Virus record (IMG/VR): IMGVR_UViG_3300030085_004215
Span: 35,814-99,813 of that record
DNA length: 64,000 bases
Direction: 5' to 3' (one strand)
Origin: a virus
Shown: in pieces, positions 56,881-64,000 of the stretch
How the letters are laid out: every line of letters starts with the position of its first letter
Numbering within the stretch: the stretch's first letter is position 1
Made by a program: the position numbers and the translations under genes
Notes under the pieces: model-generated
Databases searched by the model: none
What the model was told of the DNA's origin: nothing
What the model saw: the letters and a program-made list of their open reading frames with translations, nothing else

Positions 56881-59601
56881 TTAAGGAGCGAGTGGCCCTC
56901 CGTTGAATTGTGGTCCACCCTCATGGTATGCACCATTATTAGGATGTCCTTGATGGACATATGTTGATTGGTCTCTTGAATCTGCAGAATCAAAAGATTT
57001 TTGCCATATTAGAATTTTACAAACATTATACGCACCATCTGATGAACTTGGATTTGGATATGAGTTACCACCAAATGCAAATCTATTACTTGGACTTCTT
57101 GGATTAGTTCCAGGTGTCGGAAAATTAAAAGAATTTTGCATATTAGCTGGAGGTGTTTCATAATTCTTGTAAACGGTGTAGTAAGGACTTGATTGGTCTG
57201 TTACCCAATAAGTAAATTTATGTTTACTAAAATACTGAGGAGATACTTTTGGGTTAGATGGATATAATCTGAACGCAGTATTACCTGCTGGTTGATTCCA
57301 TACTGCAGAATATGGACTTGGTGCCCATTGTGAACCATTGTACCAATAATATCTTGCACCTGGCCCGTTTGGATAAACAGCTATATCAAAATTTGCACCT
57401 GTTGCCATACCCATCAATCTTCTTCTGGTTGGAGAATTTGGTTGATAAGCTTGATTTGGTGGCCATGAAGTACCTGCCTGATATGGAGAAGCAGTAAAAC
57501 AAAGCATTACTGTCATTGGATATTGAGATGAAAACATAACTTGTGCATGGTATAAATTACTTGGCTGTCTCTGTAATCGTGCTCCTTTATAAGATGTGTT
57601 TAAAGGTACAGTTGAAAACTCTGGATTAGGATACTCACCTTGTATTGGTGCCAATGATGCTTTAGGTCTTGGTGTTGAGCTTAGTGGTGATGGTGCTGGA
57701 TGAAAAGTCAAATCTGCATTTAATCTTGAATCCATAGCATACCAAGTTGGACCTGCTGCAGGGAATGATTGTGGATTACCCGCATCGTAATTTCCTATAA
57801 CTTGATTCTCATCCAATAAATCAAATTGTGAAGGCCCATTATGAACTTTTAATGCATTCATAAAATAATTTTCTGTAGGTTTTATATCATAGATATCCCA
57901 ATGAGATTTTTTACCAACAACTTCTTTCATACTCACAATTTTACATGGAACCATTTCTCCATAAATAGCAGTTGTTACTTTCATATCTGGTCGTTTATAA
58001 GTTAAGCAAGTCATACCAGGTCGTAACCTCATAACTTCCATTCGCTTTTTAGAATAGGTTAGACTAGGGTCATAAGATGCCCAACCAAATGTAGGTTTAA
58101 TTTCATCTCTAATTCCTCTTTCAACTCCAGCCTCATTATGTGTACCAAAAGGTTCTAAACCATCTGTTCTATCCATACGAATATCATAATCCATCGAATT
58201 TATCACCTTGAGTGGTTTTTCAAATAAAAATTCACTTGTAAAATATGTACCACCAAGTTCAAATGTTATCTCAACTACTCGTTCTGGCATTTCTGCATCA
58301 GCAGCTTTTGCCATTGTTGCTTCAACTATTTCTTTTTCAGTTGAACTTAAAACAATATCTTCTTTAAATGGATTGGTTATAATACTATCCAATCCTTGAA
58401 CAAAATTTTCATGTTTGGCAGATATTTGAAACCCATTCAGATGAAGTACATTCTGAGGATTTGTAACTGTTTTTACTCTTACCCTTTCGGTAATTACTTC
58501 TAATTTTTTTATTTCATAATCCTTACCATCCTTTAACAATACATCACCAACTTCTAATAAATGTACAGGTACAAATCTACCACGATTATTTTCTTTTATC
58601 AGTACTGAAGCGGATGATAAAAATTTATGAGTATCATTTATTTTAATATAATGAAAGTGGTGGGGAAATTGTTGTTCAACCAAAGTATCATTTTCAGATA
58701 CTTCATCAGTATAGAATAAGTTTGCAGATGATACACGATGTAGTTCTCGTTGATTATTTCTTTCTTCATAATCCCAAAGTTGTGTATATAAATTTGGAGT
58801 TAAATTAAAGTAATCCTTACGAAACATCATTTTATAATGTTTAATTTCTACATTAAAACCTGTAACATGGTCTTTTTCCATATCTATAAAGTGTTCAACA
58901 TAATCATATTTCGATAGTCGTGTAAGAAATTTTCTCTTATCAGTAAATTTTTCTATATGAACTCCATGTTTTCTATCGATATTTCTTTTCTTAAAAACAA
59001 ACCATCTATTAGGTTCATATATATCATCGTAAAAACCAGCTGCTCTATCTGGTTTCTCAGTATAGGGTGCAGTGATTGAAGTACCTGCAAAATCATTTAG
59101 ATACTTTTTAAATGCAATTTTATCTGCTGCAAATTTATCAATAGTACAATTCTTATCCCATGCAATTCTTACTATTAAATCTTTTCTTTTATTATATTTA
59201 AAATCAAATATATCTGTTTCAGGATCAACTGTTTTTAATCTTAGGTTTACCTTATTTTTATCGGTAATTGTTTGAAATTCCCTATACCAATTACCTTGTT
59301 TAATCTTACCCTCTGCTTTTTCATTTATCAATAATATTATATTTTCATATTTCCATTTTTTTACAACATCCATTATAGGTTTAAAATCAAACCACTCTAC
59401 TATATCATTATCAAATGCAGAATTTGTATTAATTTCAGTTACATAACCTGTGTAATCATCAGGTAAGATATCATAGCAATACAAAAGTATTTCATTTTTT
59501 CGCAGATAGGTGGTGTCCATTAGAAACTCATCTATGTCGTCTGTCTGGCTATTAATGATATATTTGTATATAAACTTATCGAAAACTAAATCTTTTTTCA
59601 T
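56881..59601 (-). CDS. Large protein with a Hint-like module and Pro/Ser-rich C-terminus (probable virion protein), 906 aa
   Basis: The first 330 residues are unassigned. Residues about 333-610 carry a Hint (intein/hedgehog) outline: HKFLSSASVLIK, then HLLEVGDVLL at the start block, and ENYFMNALKVHNG as the terminal block. The usual first Cys is replaced by Ser, and no intact C-terminal extein nucleophile is required. The last 250 residues are Pro/Ser/Asn-rich and Tyr/Trp-studded, like an adhesin or tail-fibre knob. It is likely a surface or virion protein, with the Hint module degenerate or used for self-cleavage. Confidence 0.6.
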   Translation of the reverse strand: MKKDLVFDKFIYKYIINSQTDDIDEFLMDTTYLRKNEILLYCYDILPDDYTGYVTEINTNSAFDNDIVEWFDFKPIMDVVKKWKYENIILLINEKAEGKIKQGNWYREFQTITDKNKVNLRLKTVDPETDIFDFKYNKRKDLIVRIAWDKNCTIDKFAADKIAFKKYLNDFAGTSITAPYTEKPDRAAGFYDDIYEPNRWFVFKKRNIDRKHGVHIEKFTDKRKFLTRLSKYDYVEHFIDMEKDHVTGFNVEIKHYKMMFRKDYFNLTPNLYTQLWDYEERNNQRELHRVSSANLFYTDEVSENDTLVEQQFPHHFHYIKINDTHKFLSSASVLIKENNRGRFVPVHLLEVGDVLLKDGKDYEIKKLEVITERVRVKTVTNPQNVLHLNGFQISAKHENFVQGLDSIITNPFKEDIVLSSTEKEIVEATMAKAADAEMPERVVEITFELGGTYFTSEFLFEKPLKVINSMDYDIRMDRTDGLEPFGTHNEAGVERGIRDEIKPTFGWASYDPSLTYSKKRMEVMRLRPGMTCLTYKRPDMKVTTAIYGEMVPCKIVSMKEVVGKKSHWDIYDIKPTENYFMNALKVHNGPSQFDLLDENQVIGNYDAGNPQSFPAAGPTWYAMDSRLNADLTFHPAPSPLSSTPRPKASLAPIQGEYPNPEFSTVPLNTSYKGARLQRQPSNLYHAQVMFSSQYPMTVMLCFTASPYQAGTSWPPNQAYQPNSPTRRRLMGMATGANFDIAVYPNGPGARYYWYNGSQWAPSPYSAVWNQPAGNTAFRLYPSNPKVSPQYFSKHKFTYWVTDQSSPYYTVYKNYETPPANMQNSFNFPTPGTNPRSPSNRFAFGGNSYPNPSSSDGAYNVCKILIWQKSFDSADSRDQSTYVHQGHPNNGAYHEGGPQFNGGPLAP

Positions 59602-59634
59602 AACTATAAATATATATTAGTTAAAAAAAATATA

Positions 59635-60288
59635 CTATTTAAATGGAGGACCATGAAACCAAGTAACTATAGCATGTCGTGTACCTTTTGTTACTGGTGT
59701 TACTGCATGTTGTAAATATGATGGAAAAAATATTATAGTGCCAGGTGTTTTTGGATAATGTAAAATTGGGTTACCACTATCATCGGCGTGTTGCAAGTGA
59801 CCAAATAACAGTTCACCACCCTCATATTCCGATGGGTCATTTACAAGAATGGTGCTTGATAACTTTCTAAAACAAGTTGGTATATCACCACCAGCATCAA
59901 CATGAAAATCATACTTACCTCGTTCTGAGGATTCATATCTCAGTAGGATAGATGGTTCCATTAGGTTATCTAATTCAAATCCATAAAATTGCTCGTTGGC
60001 TTCATGAGTTAATTGTTCTAATTTATTGTAATACCACTCTGTAAACTCAGCAAAGGGGATTGCATTTTCGTATGCAACTCGTGGTGTATCATCACCACGA
60101 TAATTACCCATATCAGCATCACCCATTGTTAATGCAGGTCTATCTTCTGTATCGGTACGATTCATTAGTTCTTGAAGTCTTTTCAGTTCTAATGGATTAA
60201 ACGCACCCTCTATTGCAAATGGCATTGTTACATTTTCAGCATAGGTTGATTGTTTTTGATATCTTAAGGTGGATATATTATATCTCAT
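59635..60288 (-). CDS. PKHD-type Fe(II)/2-oxoglutarate hydroxylase-like protein, 217 aa
   Basis: YDFHVDAGGDIPTCF is the His-x-Asp site, FFPSYLQHAVTPV the distal His and KGTRHAIVTWF the Arg that binds 2-oxoglutarate. EYEGGELLFG is the family strand between them. It agrees with prolyl-4-hydroxylase-type PiuC/YbiX proteins and is the best preserved oxygenase of the cluster. Protein or metabolite substrate is not evident. Confidence 0.87.
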   Translation of the reverse strand: MRYNISTLRYQKQSTYAENVTMPFAIEGAFNPLELKRLQELMNRTDTEDRPALTMGDADMGNYRGDDTPRVAYENAIPFAEFTEWYYNKLEQLTHEANEQFYGFELDNLMEPSILLRYESSERGKYDFHVDAGGDIPTCFRKLSSTILVNDPSEYEGGELLFGHLQHADDSGNPILHYPKTPGTIIFFPSYLQHAVTPVTKGTRHAIVTWFHGPPFK

Positions 60289-60823
60289 TTTTAACTCCTT
60301 CTATTTTTAAATCTTTATACAACTTTTTATATGTATCTTTTGAACCTGAACTCACATCAATATTCCATTTATAAGCTGGTTTTTTAGAAAAATACAAATC
60401 TTTACTTGCTATAAACATACAATTATTTGGTAAATTATAAACTGCACAACTCTTACGAGCAAAAAATCCACCATAAGTTGATTGTATCTCTAATTTTGAA
60501 GTATCATGTTGAGTCTCTATAGTATCAAATAGATATATGGAAGTATTATAGTTTTGTCTACCTCGTTTATCATCAAGTTTATAATAAATTGTATCTAACC
60601 ATTTATTTTTATACCATGTATCGTTCTTATCATACCTACCTTGGTCACCCGCAGTATGAATGTAATATGTAGAAAATTGTTTTAAGTGCACTTCAAATAA
60701 CTCGGTAAACTCATCATCCCAAATTTTACCTCGTGTAATGTAATCCCTAATCAAATAAGTATCTGCAGTATAATAAATCATTACACCTAAACTGTTATCT
60801 AATACCTTATAATTATGACTCAT
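60278..60823 (-). CDS. Hypothetical protein, 181 aa
   Basis: No recognised family. It is basic and Tyr-rich, with RDYITRGKIWDDEF near the N-terminus. It sits between two oxygenase-like genes and overlaps both, so it is probably part of the same unit. Function unknown. Confidence 0.6.
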   Translation of the reverse strand: MSHNYKVLDNSLGVMIYYTADTYLIRDYITRGKIWDDEFTELFEVHLKQFSTYYIHTAGDQGRYDKNDTWYKNKWLDTIYYKLDDKRGRQNYNTSIYLFDTIETQHDTSKLEIQSTYGGFFARKSCAVYNLPNNCMFIASKDLYFSKKPAYKWNIDVSSGSKDTYKKLYKDLKIEGVKNEI

Positions 60824-61353
60824 CTTTCTATATTACCTGCAACAACATATCTGTCTTTAGAATAATGCCATTCTTTTTTCTTTACTTCGTGTACAACCCA
60901 GCCTGGAAAAAATACGAGTAATCCATAATCTGGCTCAACACTACCCCACCCATCAATTTCTAAAGTTGGGAAATCTACCCATTGATTTAAATAATAACAA
61001 AATGACCATGCAGCTGGAGAGTGACAATGTGGTTTGGCATAATCACCAGACGAATATTTTGCACACCAAATATCTTTAACTGATAATCCACCCAAATCAT
61101 TAGTCCTTAGAATATCATCTATTATACCTATAAAGGTTTCAAATGGTTTTTTATATTTAGGTTTAAGTTGAGATTTATATTCAGTCATTTCACAACGCAA
61201 GTTAGTATTATGAATCATTTCATCACCTGTCTCATCCATTATATTCCTAAATTCTTTTATTAATTTATCATCTCGGATATAATATTTTATGACAGCTGGT
61301 GGCATGGTTCTTTCATACCAAGGTCTATTTGGTGTTACTTCGGTTATTTTCAC
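60820..61353 (-). CDS. Fe(II)/2-oxoglutarate oxygenase-like protein, 177 aa
   Basis: AKPHCHSPAAWSFCYYL holds His-x-His in place of His-x-Asp, VFFPGWVVHEVKK the distal His and RYVVAGNI the Arg. The pattern resembles the small dioxygenases of T4-like marine phages (DUF6445/TIGR02466-like). The His for Asp change may alter iron binding. It is one of five such genes. Confidence 0.68.
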   Translation of the reverse strand: MKITEVTPNRPWYERTMPPAVIKYYIRDDKLIKEFRNIMDETGDEMIHNTNLRCEMTEYKSQLKPKYKKPFETFIGIIDDILRTNDLGGLSVKDIWCAKYSSGDYAKPHCHSPAAWSFCYYLNQWVDFPTLEIDGWGSVEPDYGLLVFFPGWVVHEVKKKEWHYSKDRYVVAGNIER

Positions 61354-61611
61354 TTATAACTTATCCTCTAAACCAGTACCCTTTAACATTGTTTTTGGTA
61401 CTTTACCACAATTACCACAACTATAAACATCAATTGGTATTAATGCCTCCTCGCCTGTTGGTGACATTAAAGGTGATATTCTTTTAATAATTGTTGAACT
61501 AATAAATAGTACATTGTTACAAGATTCACAAGCAACTGTATCTGCTTTTGATATATCTACTTTTACTTGTTGTTTATTTGGGAGAGGTGGTCTCATTGGT
61601 TTTGTACTCAT
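61354..61611 (-). CDS. Small zinc-ribbon protein, 85 aa
   Basis: CESC (near 28-31) and CGNCGKVP (near 65-72) form a zinc ribbon, a conserved layout among T4-like marine phages. The first 15 residues are Pro-rich (RPPLPNKQQ). No function is known to me. It overlaps the kinase gene by four bases. Confidence 0.72.
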   Translation of the reverse strand: MSTKPMRPPLPNKQQVKVDISKADTVACESCNNVLFISSTIIKRISPLMSPTGEEALIPIDVYSCGNCGKVPKTMLKGTGLEDKL

Positions 61612-62399
61612 ATTACTTCCTTAAGTTTAATTGTTGAAACTCCATGTTTTTGTACTACAGTAGTAGTACACTTTTGTGCAAATTCTATTGCACTTTCTAT
61701 ACTATTGGTATCTAAGTAACCACGAACTAATCCTGCAAGGAATGTATCCCCTGCACCACTAACATCTTTAACGGGTACTTCATCTACACGAAAATCTTTT
61801 TCATTCCATCTACAACCTTTACTACCTAATGTAACAATAAGTTTAGAATCAAACCCCTTTTCAGATAGTAATTCATGATTCTTTTTATATTCCAATTCAT
61901 TTATTTTTATAAAATCTGCAGATGCAATCCATTTTCCTAATCTCTTTTTTGTATCAACAAAAACATTTTTATTGTTTTCACAAATATAATTTATATCCTC
62001 TTCCTCTAAAAATCCTTTACAATAATCTGATATAATAATTGCATCTACTTTTGTTACATCATTAAAATATGGTTTACAAGTATTATCTTTTATCGTAAGT
62101 AGAGTATCTTTTTTAATTCTTTGACACCAATCATGTTCATCAACTCGTAAAACCATCTGACCACTACGATTATCTACAAATCGAGTTTTAATTATTGAAT
62201 TTAGATTAGTAATAGTATGTACTGTCATACCCAAATCTTCAACATTATTAGAAACATTTTTTGCCATACCATCATTTTTATTAGTGTGTGTAGGAATTAA
62301 GACAGGAACTGGTGCTTCTGGACTTACTCTAGCAATATCACCGTATACGAACACATCTTCACAACTATCTCCTATTACTAAAACTCTATATTCGTTCAT
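61608..62399 (-). CDS. PfkB-family sugar kinase, HldE/RfaE kinase-domain-like, 263 aa
   Basis: RVSPEAPVPV at 24-33 is characteristic of heptose 7-phosphate kinase (HldE domain I), and DVSGAGDTFLAGL near 214-226 is the PfkB signature. Length fits the kinase domain alone; the HldE adenylyltransferase domain is absent. It could phosphorylate D-glycero-D-manno-heptose-7-P for the glycan cluster, whose SDR at 25909 is a possible partner, or another sugar. Confidence 0.82.
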   Translation of the reverse strand: MNEYRVLVIGDSCEDVFVYGDIARVSPEAPVPVLIPTHTNKNDGMAKNVSNNVEDLGMTVHTITNLNSIIKTRFVDNRSGQMVLRVDEHDWCQRIKKDTLLTIKDNTCKPYFNDVTKVDAIIISDYCKGFLEEEDINYICENNKNVFVDTKKRLGKWIASADFIKINELEYKKNHELLSEKGFDSKLIVTLGSKGCRWNEKDFRVDEVPVKDVSGAGDTFLAGLVRGYLDTNSIESAIEFAQKCTTTVVQKHGVSTIKLKEVI

Positions 62400-63322
62400 T
62401 TTATAACTCCTATTAATTCTATAAACATTGCCATAGTATTTATTTCTTTATCCACCACAATAGAATCACTTTGTTGGTATTGTGATAAAATTAATATACA
62501 TTGTGCAACATTTCCTCTACCCCAATCATCGACTGTATCAAATAACAATCTGAATAAATCAGAGAAATCTGTTACCTTTGAATCTGCTAATAATTGTCTT
62601 ATGTTTTTAAAGGAATTCTTTTTATCTTGTGTTTTTAAAATCTCTAATACTTGATTCTTGTAATCATTCTGAATACTCATTCCCTCATCAATAACCAACT
62701 TACCATCCACTACTTGTCTTTGTGCAGCATTAATAACTCTACGGATATCAGGATAACCACCATTAACTATTGTAGCAATATCATTTACATCCGATTGTAC
62801 CTCTTCGTTTTTTAGTATACCAGATAAATGAACTGCAACTTGTTTCCTATCTGGTGGAATAATTTGAAAGGATTGACATCTACTTTGAATTGGGTCTATG
62901 ATTCTCTCAACATAATTACAAGTCAAGATAAACCTACAATTCTTACTAAATGTTTCCATGAGATTACGAAGTGCGGCTTGTGCGTTTGGTGTAATGTAAT
63001 CACACTCATCTAATATAATCACTTTCATTTCTTTAAATCCAAGTGTAGAAGCAAATGTTTTTACCTTATCTCGAACAACCTCAACACTATTCTCATCAGA
63101 TGCATTAATATATAAATAATCACAATCGATATTATGTACAAGTAGTTTTGCAAGAGTAGTTTTACCAGTCCCTGCACGACCATACAAAAGTAAGTGTGGT
63201 AAATCACCACTCTTTATATATACATCAACTTTACTTCTGAGATGTTCGTTACCAATATAACCATCTAATGAATTGGGTCTGTATTTTTCAACCCACAATG
63301 TATTTTTTACTTCTTTTTCCAT
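62396..63322 (-). CDS. 44: Clamp-loader ATPase (T4 gp44/RFC-like), 308 aa
   Basis: A AAA+ clamp-loader: WVEKYRPNSLDGYIG opening, Walker A GRAGTGKT at 48-55, Walker B ILDECDY at 104-109 (DECD box), and the SRC arginine-finger motif at 147-149. It forms the gp44/gp62 complex that loads the sliding clamp onto DNA at replication forks. Start ATG at 63322; a TTG two codons up is also open. A gp62-like gene is at 50664-51092. Confidence 0.93.
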   Translation of the reverse strand: MEKEVKNTLWVEKYRPNSLDGYIGNEHLRSKVDVYIKSGDLPHLLLYGRAGTGKTTLAKLLVHNIDCDYLYINASDENSVEVVRDKVKTFASTLGFKEMKVIILDECDYITPNAQAALRNLMETFSKNCRFILTCNYVERIIDPIQSRCQSFQIIPPDRKQVAVHLSGILKNEEVQSDVNDIATIVNGGYPDIRRVINAAQRQVVDGKLVIDEGMSIQNDYKNQVLEILKTQDKKNSFKNIRQLLADSKVTDFSDLFRLLFDTVDDWGRGNVAQCILILSQYQQSDSIVVDKEINTMAMFIELIGVIK

Positions 63323-64000
63323 ATCCAAATTGGTTCTCCAAATGCTACATTTTTTGTATGTTTTGTTTTATCTTTTAAATATTCTTTAAAATACTCACTC
63401 TTGGCATTACCTGCACCACCACTATTAAAACGCTTGGTCATTTCCATTCCAATACAACCAAAATAATACAACCCTTGTGATTTAATAAAATCATTCATCG
63501 GATTACATATATCAAAATAATCCTTATCCTTTGCGGAATATACATCTGCAATATTAATCGCAAGAATACCATCACTCTTTAATGTAAATATCACCTTGGC
63601 CAGTGTAGAATGCAAAAAATCTTTGTTCCAACTATCAATATTTTTATATCTGATATAACTTTGTGTGTCTTCGTCCGAATACTTCTCTACATTAAAATAT
63701 GGCGGTGATGTAAAGATTGTATCAAAATAATTTTCATATTTAGAATAATCTACATCCTCTGCTGGTTCACAAATTAAATCTACTTTTTTTTCTTCTTCAA
63801 ATAATGTCTGATGTTTTTTATAGAACTCAACTTGTCTTTTATAATTTGGATGATTGACGGTGTTGGGGTCAATCCCAACATATGATTTTGTTGTCTCTCC
63901 ACAATAAAACCCAGCCAACCTATCACCCCAACCAGCACTAAAGTCGAGTACATTAACACTTCCAAAATAGTCATAAAATGCCTTTGCTATACTTGGTTTG
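63307..64000 (-). CDS. DNA methyltransferase (TSPPY type), 5' end cut by window edge
   Basis: The frame is open to the right edge, so the true start is outside. The visible segment VLDFSAGWGDRL is SAM motif I; IFTSPPYF is the catalytic motif IV of N4-cytosine or N6-adenine methyltransferases. An internal ATG at 63918 would drop motif I and is not the start. It probably methylates DNA to evade host restriction, or adds a virion DNA modification. The target sequence is unknown. Confidence 0.82.
   Translation of the reverse strand, partial: KPSIAKAFYDYFGSVNVLDFSAGWGDRLAGFYCGETTKSYVGIDPNTVNHPNYKRQVEFYKKHQTLFEEEKKVDLICEPAEDVDYSKYENYFDTIFTSPPYFNVEKYSDEDTQSYIRYKNIDSWNKDFLHSTLAKVIFTLKSDGILAINIADVYSAKDKDYFDICNPMNDFIKSQGLYYFGCIGMEMTKRFNSGGAGNAKSEYFKEYLKDKTKHTKNVAFGEPIWIWKKK

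Noticed and set aside
1-64000. CRISPR array or cas operon suggested by the Cas4-like nuclease
   Set aside because: No regularly spaced direct repeats are visible and no other cas gene is present; stand-alone Cas4-like nucleases are common in phages.

Overview
This window reads as part of a tailed-phage genome of the marine T4-like (myovirus) kind, infecting a Gram-negative, probably proteobacterial, host. The basis is: a T4 gp44-type clamp-loader ATPase and a gp62-like partner, HNH endonucleases, a ClpP-like protease, a Cas4/RecB-like nuclease, a DNA methyltransferase, one tRNA, A+T-rich sequence, genes packed with ATGA/TAATG overlaps, and nearly everything on the minus strand. Sigma70-like promoters, a lipoprotein and a porin-like protein point to the host type. 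No terminase, capsid or tail-sheath gene lies in the window, so the phage assignment is an inference.

Layout (transcription runs right to left). 1-22.5 kb: an early-type region of small genes, with thioredoxins, a staphylococcal-nuclease homologue, a MoxR/CobS-like AAA+ ATPase with a VWA partner carrying HEGSH, tRNA-Ala, an adenine-salvage pair (MTA/SAH nucleosidase plus adenine phosphoribosyltransferase), two HNH proteins, a HAD phosphatase, a large carbamoyltransferase, a GHKL-like ATPase and many tiny membrane proteins. Twelve of the 13 leftward copies of one promoter (TTGACT/A, exactly 18 bp, TATATT) lie here. One short island at 14.5-15.2 kb is transcribed rightwards and encodes a miniature MscS-like protein.

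22.5-47.6 kb: about 30 tightly coupled genes for glycan synthesis. They comprise glycosyltransferases, three PLP sugar aminotransferases, a FdtA-type ketoisomerase, an RmlC-like epimerase, a sugar N-formyltransferase, a C-methyltransferase, NAD-dependent epimerases, a short nucleotide-sugar dehydrogenase, methyltransferases, a deacetylase and a sulfotransferase-like protein. Together they suggest synthesis and transfer of N-formylated and methylated amino-deoxysugars, either on the virion or on host surface glycan. No internal copy of the repeated promoter is visible; the nearest upstream copy is at 50.0 kb.

47.6-64 kb: a ribbon-helix-helix-like protein, a SLOG protein, a PD-(D/E)XK nuclease, a DUF1599 protein, ClpP and gp62. 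Then comes an unusual metabolic cassette: lipoate-ligase-like, SET-domain, DUF1989-like, EamA transporter and porin-like genes. After it come a GNAT enzyme and four further Fe(II)/2-oxoglutarate-oxygenase-like genes surrounding a 906-residue Hint-containing probable virion protein. The window ends with an HldE-like sugar kinase, gp44 and a DNA methyltransferase cut by the right edge.

Main points for a second look: the promoter family, which corrects several gene starts; about 16 genes of 24-55 residues, most supported by coupled starts or ribosome sites; two stop-riddled, structured islands at 13.3-13.8 and 18.7-19.2 kb; the AAA+/VWA-HExxH pair; the GHKL-like ATPase beside a duplicated-repeat protein; and the SET/lipoate-ligase/DUF1989/transporter/porin cassette.
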